IMG/VR virus record: IMGVR_UViG_3300021087_000654
Span: 1-64,000 of that record
Source of the DNA: a virus
Length of the DNA: 64,000 bases
Direction: 5' to 3' (one strand)
Part shown: one piece after another, positions 41,933 through 51,735 of the stretch
How positions within the stretch are numbered: position 1 is the stretch's first letter
Layout of the letters: every line of letters begins with the position of its first letter
Notes under the pieces: model-generated
Told to the model about the DNA's origin: nothing
Seen by the model: only the letters and a program-made list of their open reading frames with translations
The model's database searches: none
Program-made: the position numbers and the translations under genes

Positions 41933-42428
41933 GAGCACTCTTTAACAAGTCAATTCTAGTTTTACATTTTCTTAATGCTTTTTTACCATCAAGATTTTTA
42001 GAATCTTTTATCTTATCTATTTCAAATAAGGCTATTTTTAAAGCAAACATTTCATCTTCGGTTGCTTCTTCAGGATTAAATATAAAATCAAGAACTCTAG
42101 TTGGAGAAGTATCGTCTGTTTGTACAAGACCCTCTCTTTTAGCAATAGCTAAAGCTACCTGTTCAAATTCTTTTTTTTGTTCTTCATTGTGACGATATGT
42201 ACTCTCATGTATTTTTTCTATATTGGTAACTTTCATTAATGATATAAAGTATGGATGTTTTTCATCAAACTCAACGTGAGTAGATGTAAGACTCTCTTTA
42301 TTTTCATTAGTTAATACTTCAATCCAATCTCTTTTACTATTAGTAAATCTAGCGTCAACAAAATATTTTAACATTCCATCACCAAATCCTACTTCTTTAT
42401 GTTCTCTTTTAACTACTTCAATTGACAT
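41907..42428 (-). CDS. Hypothetical protein
   Basis: A 173-residue charged protein without a family I recognise. The N-terminal 70 residues look beta-rich (MLKYFVDARFTNSKRDWIEVL) and the rest is helical (EEQKKEFEQVALAIAKREGL, EDEMFALKIALFEIDKIK), suggesting a coiled coil. It overlaps the next gene by 11 bases and the convergent plus-strand gene by 26 bases. Structural or assembly role possible, by position near virion genes, but not shown. Confidence 0.65.
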   Translation of the reverse strand: MSIEVVKREHKEVGFGDGMLKYFVDARFTNSKRDWIEVLTNENKESLTSTHVEFDEKHPYFISLMKVTNIEKIHESTYRHNEEQKKEFEQVALAIAKREGLVQTDDTSPTRVLDFIFNPEEATEDEMFALKIALFEIDKIKDSKNLDGKKALRKCKTRIDLLKSALNLYSEAE

Positions 42429-43152
42429 TTTTATTTTCCTTTATATAATTATATAGGTCAGTTTTAACCGACCAGTTTAGTTTATTTAAAACTTCTGTAT
42501 CTGCTGTGTTATCTTCTCTTTCAAATTCATTACCTACCCTTTTTTCTTTAAAATCAATTCCAAAATACGTTATCATCTCCAGCAAACTATAAGATTTTCC
42601 TATACCTATATCTGTTACACCTGTAAATTCACTTTTCATTAAAGTGTCAATAGCAGATATTATATCATCTACATGTATAAAATCTCTTGTATGATTAGTA
42701 TGTACAAATGGTACATCGTTTCTTAATATTCTTGGTATCAACATATGTTCCCTAGCGCCTGGTCCATATACAGTTGTAAATCTCATACCGATACTATTTT
42801 CTGGTGCAATTTGTTCCAAAGAATATTTACTCATAGCATAAGGGTTACGCCAAGGCTCTATGGCCGTTGAAGAACTTGCATATAATATTTTTGTATTTGG
42901 AAAATAATCAAATAGTCTTTGACCTGCAATTACATTTTCTTTCCAGTATTCTGTAGGTCTATCTAAACTATCTCTAACTCCTGAAAGGCCAGCCAAGTGT
43001 ATGACCAAACCTACATCGTATTTAAGGTTACAATTTATTAAATCGTTACCTGATAATTTGTCTATTGGGATTACTTTGTGATTGTTATTTTCTAAATGCT
43101 TATGAAGGTGTTTTCCTATAAATCCTTCACTGCCTGTTAATAATATATTCAT
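42418..43152 (-). CDS. NAD-dependent epimerase/dehydratase (extended SDR)
   Basis: A 244-residue nucleotide-sugar-type epimerase/dehydratase. NAD motif TGSEGFIG (6-13), HLAGLSGVRDS, YASSS (91-95) with the catalytic serine region, YAMSK (Y105-K109) and RFTTVYGPGARE (about 122-133) are all present, as is RDFIHVDDI. It is somewhat short at the C-terminus (typical about 310). It probably makes or epimerises an NDP-sugar used by the island's glycosyltransferases and aminotransferase, although it lies on the opposite strand at the island's border. Confidence 0.9.
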   Translation of the reverse strand: MNILLTGSEGFIGKHLHKHLENNNHKVIPIDKLSGNDLINCNLKYDVGLVIHLAGLSGVRDSLDRPTEYWKENVIAGQRLFDYFPNTKILYASSSTAIEPWRNPYAMSKYSLEQIAPENSIGMRFTTVYGPGAREHMLIPRILRNDVPFVHTNHTRDFIHVDDIISAIDTLMKSEFTGVTDIGIGKSYSLLEMITYFGIDFKEKRVGNEFEREDNTADTEVLNKLNWSVKTDLYNYIKENKNVN

Positions 43153-43168
43153 AATAAATTCTCATTGT

Positions 43169-43705
43169 TTAAACTCCAGCGGCGTGTAGTGTTTTCAATA
43201 AACCACCAGCACTATTCTTAATTAATAAAGTTGATAGCGATTTCATTTGTGTTGAACCGACAGAGTCATCAGCCATCATACTCTCTGTCACTAGATCAAT
43301 TGATCCAGTTGTTATAATTTCTCCAGACGCACTTGGAAAAGTAATTGTTTGTCCGTTTAAAGTACCACTAACAGTTAAGTTTGTAATCGTTACATTAGTT
43401 GGGAATCCAACTGTAACTGTATCTGGACTTGAAACAACAGCATTGATTTCGTTACTAGTACCTAAAAATGATACAGTATTACCAGGAGCTATCAACTGTA
43501 CAGTTGAACCAGAGTCTCTAATATAGTGACCTTGTCCAGTACCTATTTGAGAAGATAACTCTATTACAGCACCTACAACAGACGTTGCTGATATTCCTGC
43601 TGGAGATAATAGAGCTGCGTCACCAAAATCATTTAGAGCTAAGTCGTTAAACGTTGTTCTAAATGTTTCTAGTGTATCCGTTCCTAGTATATTTTTTACT
43701 GCCAT
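43169..43705 (-). CDS. Putative virion structural protein with shared C-terminal tail
   Basis: A 178-residue protein, beta-rich (NVTITNLTVSGTLNGQTITF), with the C-terminal motif STLLIKNSAGGLLKT shared with the proteins at 8950, 11282 and 51736. The N-terminus NILGTDTLETFRTTFNDLALNDFGDAALL is like starts of structural proteins in marine T4-like phages. It follows the gene at 43709 by 3 bases. Virion membership is inferred. Confidence 0.68.
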   Translation of the reverse strand: MAVKNILGTDTLETFRTTFNDLALNDFGDAALLSPAGISATSVVGAVIELSSQIGTGQGHYIRDSGSTVQLIAPGNTVSFLGTSNEINAVVSSPDTVTVGFPTNVTITNLTVSGTLNGQTITFPSASGEIITTGSIDLVTESMMADDSVGSTQMKSLSTLLIKNSAGGLLKTLHAAGV

Positions 43706-43708
43706 TTT

Positions 43709-43786
43709 CTATTCTTTACATTCGCAAGGATCACAAGTACAAGGGTTACAAGTACAGTGTGGATTGTTGCAATTTTTGTTATCCAT
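43709..43786 (-). CDS. Tiny cysteine-rich metallothionein-like protein
   Basis: A 25-residue protein with seven cysteines in CxCxPCxCxPCxC spacing (C6, C11, C13, C16, C18, C21, C23), plus one histidine. Such spacing strongly suggests metal or Fe-S binding. It lies between small minus-strand genes with 5- and 3-base gaps, on the same strand as the neighbouring structural genes. No family assigned. Confidence 0.6.
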   Translation of the reverse strand: MDNKNCNNPHCTCNPCTCDPCECKE

Positions 43787-43791
43787 TTGTC

Positions 43792-43917
43792 TTAATCTTT
43801 CTTCTTTTTAAATAAGCCCATAACTTTAGAAGGTGCTTTTTTAACAGCTTCTGGTACCTTTAATTTAGGTAACGTAATTTTAGGCATTTTCATTTTCGCT
43901 TTTAATTTCTTTAGCAT
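43792..43917 (-). CDS. Small basic hypothetical protein
   Basis: A 41-residue lysine- and proline-rich protein (MLKKLKAKMKMPKITLPKLKVPEAVKKAPSK, then GLFKKKKD). It has heptad-like basic/hydrophobic spacing and no membrane segment. The start is supported by the tight gap (1 base) to the upstream 43919 gene. The function is unknown; a DNA- or membrane-binding role is possible from charge only. Confidence 0.5.
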   Translation of the reverse strand: MLKKLKAKMKMPKITLPKLKVPEAVKKAPSKVMGLFKKKKD

Positions 43918-43918
43918 A

Positions 43919-44149
43919 TTATCCTTTCCTAGTATTTTTTAACTCTTTCTTAATATTAAATAATTCTTTTTTTAATATATTTATCTCTTTACAAAGGCTT
44001 CTTATTGTATCACTATTAGTTTCTCTTGATTTTACTCTAGCCATATATGAGTTGTATTCTGATCTATTAGTGTTAATAATAGCTTTAGTGTTTACATCTT
44101 TAATTAGACTTTCAAATCCTTCAACCTTTAATGTATTATAATTTGCCAT
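43919..44149 (-). CDS. Small hypothetical protein with C-terminal coiled coil
   Basis: About 76 residues from the ATG at 44149 (MANYNTLKVEGFESLIKD). AIINTNRSEYNSYMARVKSRE resembles small conserved proteins of marine T4-like phages that precede structural operons, and the C-terminal KEINILKKELFNIKKEL is a predicted coiled coil. An ATG at 44170 would add seven residues, overlapping the previous gene more; the shorter form is preferred. The function is unknown. Confidence 0.65.
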   Translation of the reverse strand: MANYNTLKVEGFESLIKDVNTKAIINTNRSEYNSYMARVKSRETNSDTIRSLCKEINILKKELFNIKKELKNTRKG

Positions 44150-44153
44150 ATTT

Positions 44154-47100
44154 TTATACTGCCAATGCAATACCTCTTAAATCTTTCATTACAGGTGGGT
44201 ATGATGAGTTAGTACCTTTCATAACAACTTTTAATTGGAATGTAGTGAACTCATTTAAACCACTTGCACTATATTTGTATTCTCTAAACGTATCATCATC
44301 TTCAGCAGGTGTAACAGTTGTATCTTCTAAACCTGTATCATTAAATGCTGTCCAACCTATATCGTCAATTTTTCTTGCTTCTTCCGAAGAAGATAATCTA
44401 TAATAAACGAGGACACTAGAAGTTGCTCTAACGTTTGAAGTCATTCTAATATCTAAAGCAGTTGATAAGTTTTCTAAAACAATTGGTTTAGTAACATAAA
44501 CTCCTGCTGATGATGTACCACTAGCTTCCGTATCTGCTACATAATTTGGTGTATTAAAGCTAGTTGCTGAATTTAATCTATTCTGAATTGTATATGCACT
44601 AACTCTTGCCATATCTAGCACTGGAGATAGTTTAGTATTTGATGTTGTAAACGTTAAGTTAACGAATAAAGATTTATTACCTGACATTTCATTAGTTTGG
44701 TTTATATCACTTGCAACCATATTAGGTGCATTAAACCAAATATTATCTCCTGCAATAGCTGATATTGCATTAGCTGATGATGTTAAACTAAACTCTGACT
44801 CATTACCATGAATTGATCTTCCTGTTGTAGGTCTAATTGCATATGTTATATTTGTTCCTGGAACTGTTGCTGTAGCTAAATTTAAATTTAGTACATCATA
44901 CGCTCTATTTTGTGTAGCAGTGATAGCAGATCCCCCTATATCTCCTGTCGCTGTTGCTGTTCCTGAAGTAGTAACATCGTAACTATCTAAAGTTACATTA
45001 GAAATACTTGTATATGTTCCATTAATATCTGAATGGACAATGCCATTGTAAGTTGCTGATGGAACACCTGCGATTGTAACGTTGTTTGATGTACCATGCA
45101 TACCGTGATTAGGATGTGAAATTCTAATTACACCAGATGTATTAGTTGTTCTAATTGCATTTGTTTTTAATGTTCTTGTAGGTAATACGTCATTACATAG
45201 TGTAACCGTACCTGTTACGTTTTCAAATTCTGCTCTCTTTATTTTAAACTTAATGTCCTCGTTTTGTTCAGCCGTCCAAGTTGAACCATTTTGTGATTTG
45301 AATAGAACACCAGCATAAGGCTGTTGAGAAATTGTTCTATCTGAATTTATTACTTTTTCACCTAATCTACCAACATAACAATTGTAATTGTTGGTCATTG
45401 CCATAACAACAAAACAGTATTCTGTATTTTCTTGTAAGTAAACTGGTGAGTCAAAAGTAAATGTTGTAGCCGTTGTTGCGTCTGTACTTATATTTACTGA
45501 ATTTGGATTTAAAGTTTTTTCACTGAAAGGAAGTATTCTCTTTCCAGGATATCCGTTTACTACTTCTCTAATTTGTACTGTTACCGGAATATTACTATCT
45601 TTTGAACTAAAATATAAATCTACTGAAGTTGCAAATACACCACCTGCGTCATCAATCATAAATGTTTGTGATAATGGGTCATGCCAACCTATTTGTTGTT
45701 CGGTAATTCTTGTTCTTGTTTGTGTTCCTCTACTAACTGTTTCAACAGTACTTTCTCTAACAGTTTGAGCTTCTCTTGTAGAAATAATTGTTTCTTGTAC
45801 TGTATCTAAAGCACCTTTAGCAACATAATCAGCCTCTGCTGAAGTTTGAACTGCCGTACTTAAATTGTTTGTAACTGAACTTGTTAATCTGAATACTCTT
45901 TGACCTGTTCTCCATCTTGGATTACTATTCACTTTTGGATCAGGTATTGAAAATGTTCCTGTAACCATTCCATTAATATTTGTAACCAAATTGCCACCTA
46001 ACGAACCACCGTTTGGTGTAATATAACTTGCTACGTCAATGTTATCAAAGAAAGGATAAACTCTTGTTTCAGGTTTCATTCTAGTTGCTATAAAGGTTAA
46101 TGTTCTACTTCTTATAAATGGAACAAAACCAACACTAACAACTCTATCGCCTATTGATGTTCTTACTACTTGTGGTACTATTCTTGATCTTATACCTGTT
46201 CTTGTTGCTGATAATTGACCTCTTTCAGTAATTGCTGTACGTTGCATTACTCGTCTACCACGTCTAATATTACCTACATTACTTCTAGATAATTCTTGTG
46301 GTGTTCCTGACCAGAACTCTTGCCAATCATTCCATACAGTACCTATTGCTACACTTGTTAAATTTGGATTACCTAAACTTTGTACTAACGTATCAAAACT
46401 ACCTGTTCTATTAATTACCAATTCTGGCATTCTTTCAGTTTCTTTCCATTCATCACTTGGTGGAGTTAATTGAATATTACCTGCCCATGAGAAAACGTCA
46501 AATGGGTTTACGTTAACAAATTTACTTGCAAAAGGTTGATCTATTAAAGTTGTTTCAGTGTAAGGTAAAGTCATACAATCACCTGTTTTTGCATACTTAG
46601 CGTCTGTTCTATCTAAAGCAGTTATTGAAGTACCGTCATCATCAGCTTCTATTAACTGTACGGCATCCTCATGGAACATAGGTCTCATTTCACCCTTTGC
46701 CATATCCATAGATACTTTGTAATCTAAATTTCCTGCGTCACCAACACTATGACCTGTAAAGTTATCTACTAAAAATCCATTTTTAAATCTATCAAATCCA
46801 TCTGCGTCTTGTATTTGTAAATTAGCTGCTTGCATTTCTAAAAGAGATAATTGAGTATAGTATTCTGTATTTTCAAGTCTATTTTCTAATCTACCAATGT
46901 CTCTCATTGTATATCTCTTATTATCTACTTTAGTAATATCAATATCTTCTGGAGTTAAAGTATAAGCAGGAATATCTAAAGTGTATAAATGCATTGCACC
47001 ATCTAAATTTTTAGGCGCTTGTGGAATTAATGAACTAGCACCTCTAGCTACTTGAAACTTACCATCTTTATCTACAAAAATTTTATCTATTCTTGATAAG

Positions 47101-50100
47101 TAATATTCTAAATCTGAAGATATATCAGAACCAAATTTAGCAACATCTACAGTTGAAGCACCTGTACCGTTATAATCTCGGTCCTGGTATCCTCTATTAA
47201 TTCTAGCCTCGTCATCAACTCTTGGTCTGAAATCTAAACAATCTCTTAACTCATAAGTGTCTCCAGTTGTATCCGAAGTATGAGAAGGAATATCTGCATA
47301 ATCAACAGCGCCTGAATAACTATCAACAGTGAAAACATCTCCTGAACCGTGAGAGAAGTAATCAACACTAATTTGAATAGAACCTGTTGGGTCTACTGCA
47401 CCTGTATTTAAAGTTATTCTACCTATATCATAGAAGTTATCTCTTTGACCATTGTCTAAAGTAAATCTATCTGTAATATCAATTTCTCCTGATTGCGAAT
47501 ATAAACCAAAGGCAGTTGCCATTTTAACATAGTTTAATTTGTAAATATCACATTTATTTAATCTCATACCACCTTGTTTTTTAATATCTGCTAAACTTGT
47601 ATGATTTCTTGTAAATCCTGTTACCAATGTTTTTGTTTTTTCTTCTACTACTGATCTAACAATAGTAGCTAAGACTTTGATTTTATGTCCTGCATAATTA
47701 GCACCAAAATCTAAAATTATTGATTTACCTACTGGCGAACCAGTTAATGAAAATATTACATCACCTTCATGGTTATTTCCAGTTAAACTTAAAAAATCTC
47801 CTGTCGCACCTGTGCCACCTGAACCTGTTGACATTATTGATACAGAAAAATCATATTCGCCCATAGAAGGGAATACTTCGTTTGTACCTGCTGAAAGAGT
47901 TGCGTCACCATTTGATCCTAATGTTGCTGTAAAGTGTCTTCTAACTTTAAAGTTTGTATCACTAGCACCAGAGTTAGAAGTTGTTTTTAATGTCTTAACA
48001 TTTTCATAAGGTAATTTGAATAATGAAATGTTTTTATCTGAATCTTTAAATGTTGCTCTGTTTCTATTTGCATTTGATTTAGTTGAAACATCTGAACCAC
48101 CAACTGCACTAGATATTTCTAAAGAAGTATCTGAAATAATAGCTTCAATAATTCTTGTTAGTGAAGTACCTGCGTCTGTAGTTAATGTGATTGAATCACC
48201 TACTCTTAATTCTGTATTAAATTTTGTACCAAAACCTGTAATTGCGTTGCTACTGTTTGCAACTGATAATGTACCTGTAATCTGTAAACTTTCTCCGTAT
48301 GTAGAATCTATAAGAGTATCTGCTGTAAATACCGGAGTACCAGCCATACCAATTTGTTTTGTAGATGTGAAATCATATGAAGTAACACCTTTAAATCCTC
48401 TAGCGTCTGCTTGAATAGTAGCAGTGTTTGATGAAATACCACCTGTTATAATTTCTCCAGCTGTAAATGTTCCGTTTACAGCAGATAAAATAACAACTGA
48501 TTGATCTGCCGTACCACCACTTGTATATGAAGTAAAACCAGAACCGTTTACATCTAATTCAAAATTTGAACTAGTTGGATTTTTTACTGTATATGTGTTA
48601 CCATTTAATTCTGTCATACCACCAACACTATTGATTGTCACTTGTTGACCATCTTTTAAAGTGTTTGTAGAAGTTATTACTACAGGATTAGCTGCTGTTG
48701 CAGCTGTTATTGAATGTTGATTATTTGTTGATATACTTTCAAATGTACCTTTAGCACCTGAAGTACCACCTGTAATTTCTTCTCCAGTTGTAAATGCTTG
48801 GTTTTTAGGACAGTTTAAGTGAGTCATCATAACAATATCAAATAGATAATGTTTGAATACTGCACTTGTTAATGATGAACTTGAAAAAATATTGTTTGTA
48901 GCTGTACCTGAAGCATATTCAAATCCTCTAGATTTAGCACGACCTATTATAGGTATATTAGAACCTGATCCTGTATTTTCTGTTCCTCTTGCTGATGTTG
49001 CTGTATTATATAAACCAACTTTTTTAAAAGCTTCAACATCACCTGAAACAAATCCAATATCTGGAGAACCATATACGTTATTAACGTACACATAGTTTCC
49101 TACATCAAATCTAGTATTAGAATTGTTTTGTGTATCAAAATCTCTTGCCTTATCTACATCAGCAAATCTTGTTCCAATAGTACTTATTTCATAACCTTTA
49201 ACGTATGCTTTACCTGGTGCTAAACCAGCAGCAATTTTAGTTTCTAATCCACCATCAGCTGAAGTGTAAATACCTCTATTATCTCCTGATACTAAATGTT
49301 CTCTTAAATCTAAATCAAAATCTTTTATTGAATAATCACCTGATTCGTCAAATGTTCGTCTTGCTAATGTTTCTTCTAATACTGCATAATCAGTTGTTCT
49401 AACTTGGTTTTGAATAATACCACTTTTTAATCTTAATAATTCTACAAAGTTTGAATCATCTGTAGCAGTTAAAGATTTTTTAGCTAATGTTAAATCTATT
49501 TTAAATCTATGAGCACCTGGAGCGTTTGTATTTGAAACTCCTTGAGCATTATCATTTAAAGTTGAATCATCATTTTGAGTTACAAAACTTTCTGTTATTA
49601 TTAATCCTACTCTATAAGAAGGAGTGTTTGAATATTTTTCTAGTACTAAATCTTGTTTACTTACTTGAACATGAAATCCATTAATATAATAAACACCTTC
49701 ATTAACAGCGGCCATACTACCATCTGCTGTGGTATTAACTACTGCTGAAACTGTTGTTACTGTTGATTGTAAAGTTGTTGCTACTGATATAGTTTCTCCA
49801 TCTGTAAATGCTGATGAAGTATTATTTGTACCTGAATTTAAATATTTAACAAGTAAAGTGTTTGGATCTGTTCCATCTGTTGCTACAGTTTTAACAACTC
49901 TTGCTTTTAAACCTGAAGAAACACCTGTTAAAGTTAAACCAACAAAATCTGTTAATACAACACCAACGGCAGCTGAATCTGTAAATGAAGTTAACTTAAC
50001 AGAACCTACCATTAAGTCATAAGAAATATCGCCAGGTATAACCATAGCGCCTTGTTCAAAGACGTGATCTGATAATCTCTCAATCTGATTTTGTAAAATT

Positions 50101-50228
50101 GATTGCGATTGTGTTAACTCTCTACCTTGTACAGCAAATGCTGGTCTATAAAGAACTCTATGAAACTTTTTAGTTTCAGTAAAGTCATCGTAGTAAGGCG
50201 AAAGATTAAAGTCAGTTGGACTTGGCAT
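44154..50228 (-). CDS. Giant DUF4815-type virion structural protein
   Basis: A 2024-residue protein, the largest in the window. The N-terminus MPSPTDFNLSPYYDDFTETKKFHRVLYRP and AVQGRELTQSQSILQNQIERLSDH are the signature of the DUF4815 structural family of marine T4-like phages. The middle (about 440-700) has repeated GEIITGG and GTFTAGE turns with several bacterial Ig-like stretches. The C-terminal half is beta-rich (HDPLSQTFMIDDAGGVFATSVDLYFSS). GGGAG precedes the ATG. By size and place after gp8 it probably forms a baseplate-attached fibre or wedge-extension, inferred. It ends 5 bases from the next gene. Confidence 0.82.
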   Translation of the reverse strand: MPSPTDFNLSPYYDDFTETKKFHRVLYRPAFAVQGRELTQSQSILQNQIERLSDHVFEQGAMVIPGDISYDLMVGSVKLTSFTDSAAVGVVLTDFVGLTLTGVSSGLKARVVKTVATDGTDPNTLLVKYLNSGTNNTSSAFTDGETISVATTLQSTVTTVSAVVNTTADGSMAAVNEGVYYINGFHVQVSKQDLVLEKYSNTPSYRVGLIITESFVTQNDDSTLNDNAQGVSNTNAPGAHRFKIDLTLAKKSLTATDDSNFVELLRLKSGIIQNQVRTTDYAVLEETLARRTFDESGDYSIKDFDLDLREHLVSGDNRGIYTSADGGLETKIAAGLAPGKAYVKGYEISTIGTRFADVDKARDFDTQNNSNTRFDVGNYVYVNNVYGSPDIGFVSGDVEAFKKVGLYNTATSARGTENTGSGSNIPIIGRAKSRGFEYASGTATNNIFSSSSLTSAVFKHYLFDIVMMTHLNCPKNQAFTTGEEITGGTSGAKGTFESISTNNQHSITAATAANPVVITSTNTLKDGQQVTINSVGGMTELNGNTYTVKNPTSSNFELDVNGSGFTSYTSGGTADQSVVILSAVNGTFTAGEIITGGISSNTATIQADARGFKGVTSYDFTSTKQIGMAGTPVFTADTLIDSTYGESLQITGTLSVANSSNAITGFGTKFNTELRVGDSITLTTDAGTSLTRIIEAIISDTSLEISSAVGGSDVSTKSNANRNRATFKDSDKNISLFKLPYENVKTLKTTSNSGASDTNFKVRRHFTATLGSNGDATLSAGTNEVFPSMGEYDFSVSIMSTGSGGTGATGDFLSLTGNNHEGDVIFSLTGSPVGKSIILDFGANYAGHKIKVLATIVRSVVEEKTKTLVTGFTRNHTSLADIKKQGGMRLNKCDIYKLNYVKMATAFGLYSQSGEIDITDRFTLDNGQRDNFYDIGRITLNTGAVDPTGSIQISVDYFSHGSGDVFTVDSYSGAVDYADIPSHTSDTTGDTYELRDCLDFRPRVDDEARINRGYQDRDYNGTGASTVDVAKFGSDISSDLEYYLSRIDKIFVDKDGKFQVARGASSLIPQAPKNLDGAMHLYTLDIPAYTLTPEDIDITKVDNKRYTMRDIGRLENRLENTEYYTQLSLLEMQAANLQIQDADGFDRFKNGFLVDNFTGHSVGDAGNLDYKVSMDMAKGEMRPMFHEDAVQLIEADDDGTSITALDRTDAKYAKTGDCMTLPYTETTLIDQPFASKFVNVNPFDVFSWAGNIQLTPPSDEWKETERMPELVINRTGSFDTLVQSLGNPNLTSVAIGTVWNDWQEFWSGTPQELSRSNVGNIRRGRRVMQRTAITERGQLSATRTGIRSRIVPQVVRTSIGDRVVSVGFVPFIRSRTLTFIATRMKPETRVYPFFDNIDVASYITPNGGSLGGNLVTNINGMVTGTFSIPDPKVNSNPRWRTGQRVFRLTSSVTNNLSTAVQTSAEADYVAKGALDTVQETIISTREAQTVRESTVETVSRGTQTRTRITEQQIGWHDPLSQTFMIDDAGGVFATSVDLYFSSKDSNIPVTVQIREVVNGYPGKRILPFSEKTLNPNSVNISTDATTATTFTFDSPVYLQENTEYCFVVMAMTNNYNCYVGRLGEKVINSDRTISQQPYAGVLFKSQNGSTWTAEQNEDIKFKIKRAEFENVTGTVTLCNDVLPTRTLKTNAIRTTNTSGVIRISHPNHGMHGTSNNVTIAGVPSATYNGIVHSDINGTYTSISNVTLDSYDVTTSGTATATGDIGGSAITATQNRAYDVLNLNLATATVPGTNITYAIRPTTGRSIHGNESEFSLTSSANAISAIAGDNIWFNAPNMVASDINQTNEMSGNKSLFVNLTFTTSNTKLSPVLDMARVSAYTIQNRLNSATSFNTPNYVADTEASGTSSAGVYVTKPIVLENLSTALDIRMTSNVRATSSVLVYYRLSSSEEARKIDDIGWTAFNDTGLEDTTVTPAEDDDTFREYKYSASGLNEFTTFQLKVVMKGTNSSYPPVMKDLRGIALAV

Positions 50229-50238
50229 TTAATTCTCC

Positions 50239-51708
50239 CTAAAATTCAATAACTAGTTTGATATTTTCTGTTTGATCTGTTGCTCTTTGAATCGGAGCTC
50301 TGTTTTCTACGTATAAAATATCACCAGTATCATGGTCTATTTCAGAAGCAGAATAACCACCTGAAAATACAACGTTATTGATTGTACTTGTTACACTTGT
50401 TTCCGGTGTACCTGTTGCTGATGAAGTTTGACCTGTGATAACTTCGGTACTAGAAAATGCTGTTAAATTACCTGACGAGTCAACACCGGCGTCATTATGT
50501 CTTGATTGCATGTAATATAAAATTCTGTTTGTTGAGTCCCATTCTACAACTTTACCAACTGCACCTGTACTTGCTTGATTCAATTCTTCATCTACTACAA
50601 AAGTACCTGGAGTTGGAGTTGAGTTAATTCTAACTGCTTTAGTTCCTCTTAATGTTGAAGCTGAAGCGGCTGAACCACCAGCTGCTGGGTCTCTTATTAA
50701 AGTGATTTTTCTGAAATCATTACCAGCATGGAAATCTCCAGAGTTTGCTGATTCTGTTCCTTCTAAATTTATATTTAGCATTACAAAGAAACCACCTAAT
50801 TCTTCTACTGCATTAAATCCATTACCACCATTTGGTGAGATAATAACATCTAATTCAGCACCTGTTAAACCTGTTGCACCAGCGGCTACAATTTCTGTAT
50901 TTGAAACTGTACCAAAAGTGTAACCTGATCCAACGTTAGTCATAGTTACAGAAGTAATAATACCACCTGAAACTAAAACGTTAGCAGTTGCACTTGATCC
51001 GTCACCTTTAATAGTAACTGAATGTGTACCGTTTGCTCCACCTGAACCACTTGCTTTAATTTTTATACAATCAATTGATCCGTCTATAGCAGCTGCACTA
51101 ACAGTTGAGTTAGTTGATACTCCCATAAAGTCTGTTGATAAAAAATTTGATTGTTGAGAAGCTGACATAGTGAACATGTATTTCCATTTATATCCGTCAG
51201 CAGTTGTTATAACAGTTGTTGATGTTCCTGTAGGTTCTACAGTTGAAGCTGTGTTACCATCGTTGTCTATGCACTTATAAACATTTCTGTCTGTAGTTAA
51301 TACATAGAAATTAGCGTCATGTAAAATTGTTGCACCACTATTAGCAGTAACTCTTGTAGATACACTACCTGTTAAGTATTCGCCATAGTCGTGTCTGTAA
51401 ATATCGTATGTTGTTCCTGTTGCCCAATTTCTTCTTGGTATAGCAAAAGAAATATCCGAAGTTGTAATTTTCTTAGCTGCTAATAAATCATCGTAGGTAT
51501 TGAACTCTGCAACGACACTGTCGCCTGGAGTTATTGGAGCTGCGTCTGTTCCTTCGTAATCTGTACGAGAATCAGCTCTTGTTAAAGTACCCCAAGGTTG
51601 AGGTCTTCCAAGTCCTAGGTAGTAAACGTTTGGCGAAGCTTCCGTGAAAGATTCGTGAAACTGTTCACTGTTATTAATTCTGAATTTTGTTGTTATAATC
51701 GCTGGCAT
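50239..51708 (-). CDS. gp8: Baseplate wedge protein, gp8-like
   Basis: A 489-residue baseplate protein (T4 gp8 is 334, so it carries insertions). The N-terminus IITTKFRINNSEQFHESFTEA and VYYLGLGRPQPWG, then SFAIPRRNWATGTTYDIYRHDYG are shared with proteins annotated gp8 in other marine T4-like phages; the T4 match itself is weak. A glycine/serine-rich beta region fills 210-330. Position (after gp25-gp6-gp7-like) supports the call. A late box at 51721-51728 lies 12 bases upstream. Confidence 0.72.
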   Translation of the reverse strand: MPAIITTKFRINNSEQFHESFTEASPNVYYLGLGRPQPWGTLTRADSRTDYEGTDAAPITPGDSVVAEFNTYDDLLAAKKITTSDISFAIPRRNWATGTTYDIYRHDYGEYLTGSVSTRVTANSGATILHDANFYVLTTDRNVYKCIDNDGNTASTVEPTGTSTTVITTADGYKWKYMFTMSASQQSNFLSTDFMGVSTNSTVSAAAIDGSIDCIKIKASGSGGANGTHSVTIKGDGSSATANVLVSGGIITSVTMTNVGSGYTFGTVSNTEIVAAGATGLTGAELDVIISPNGGNGFNAVEELGGFFVMLNINLEGTESANSGDFHAGNDFRKITLIRDPAAGGSAASASTLRGTKAVRINSTPTPGTFVVDEELNQASTGAVGKVVEWDSTNRILYYMQSRHNDAGVDSSGNLTAFSSTEVITGQTSSATGTPETSVTSTINNVVFSGGYSASEIDHDTGDILYVENRAPIQRATDQTENIKLVIEF

Positions 51709-51720
51709 AATTGTTATTCC

Positions 51721-51728
51721 TATTTATA
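51721..51728 (-). promoter_or_regulatory. T4-type late promoter box for the gp8-like gene
   Basis: Perfect minus-strand TATAAATA with 12 bases to the ATG at 51708. T4 spacing leaves a leader of only about 7 bases, so the AGGA between box and ATG would serve read-through messages only. Confidence 0.65.
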
Positions 51729-51735
51729 ATACTTT

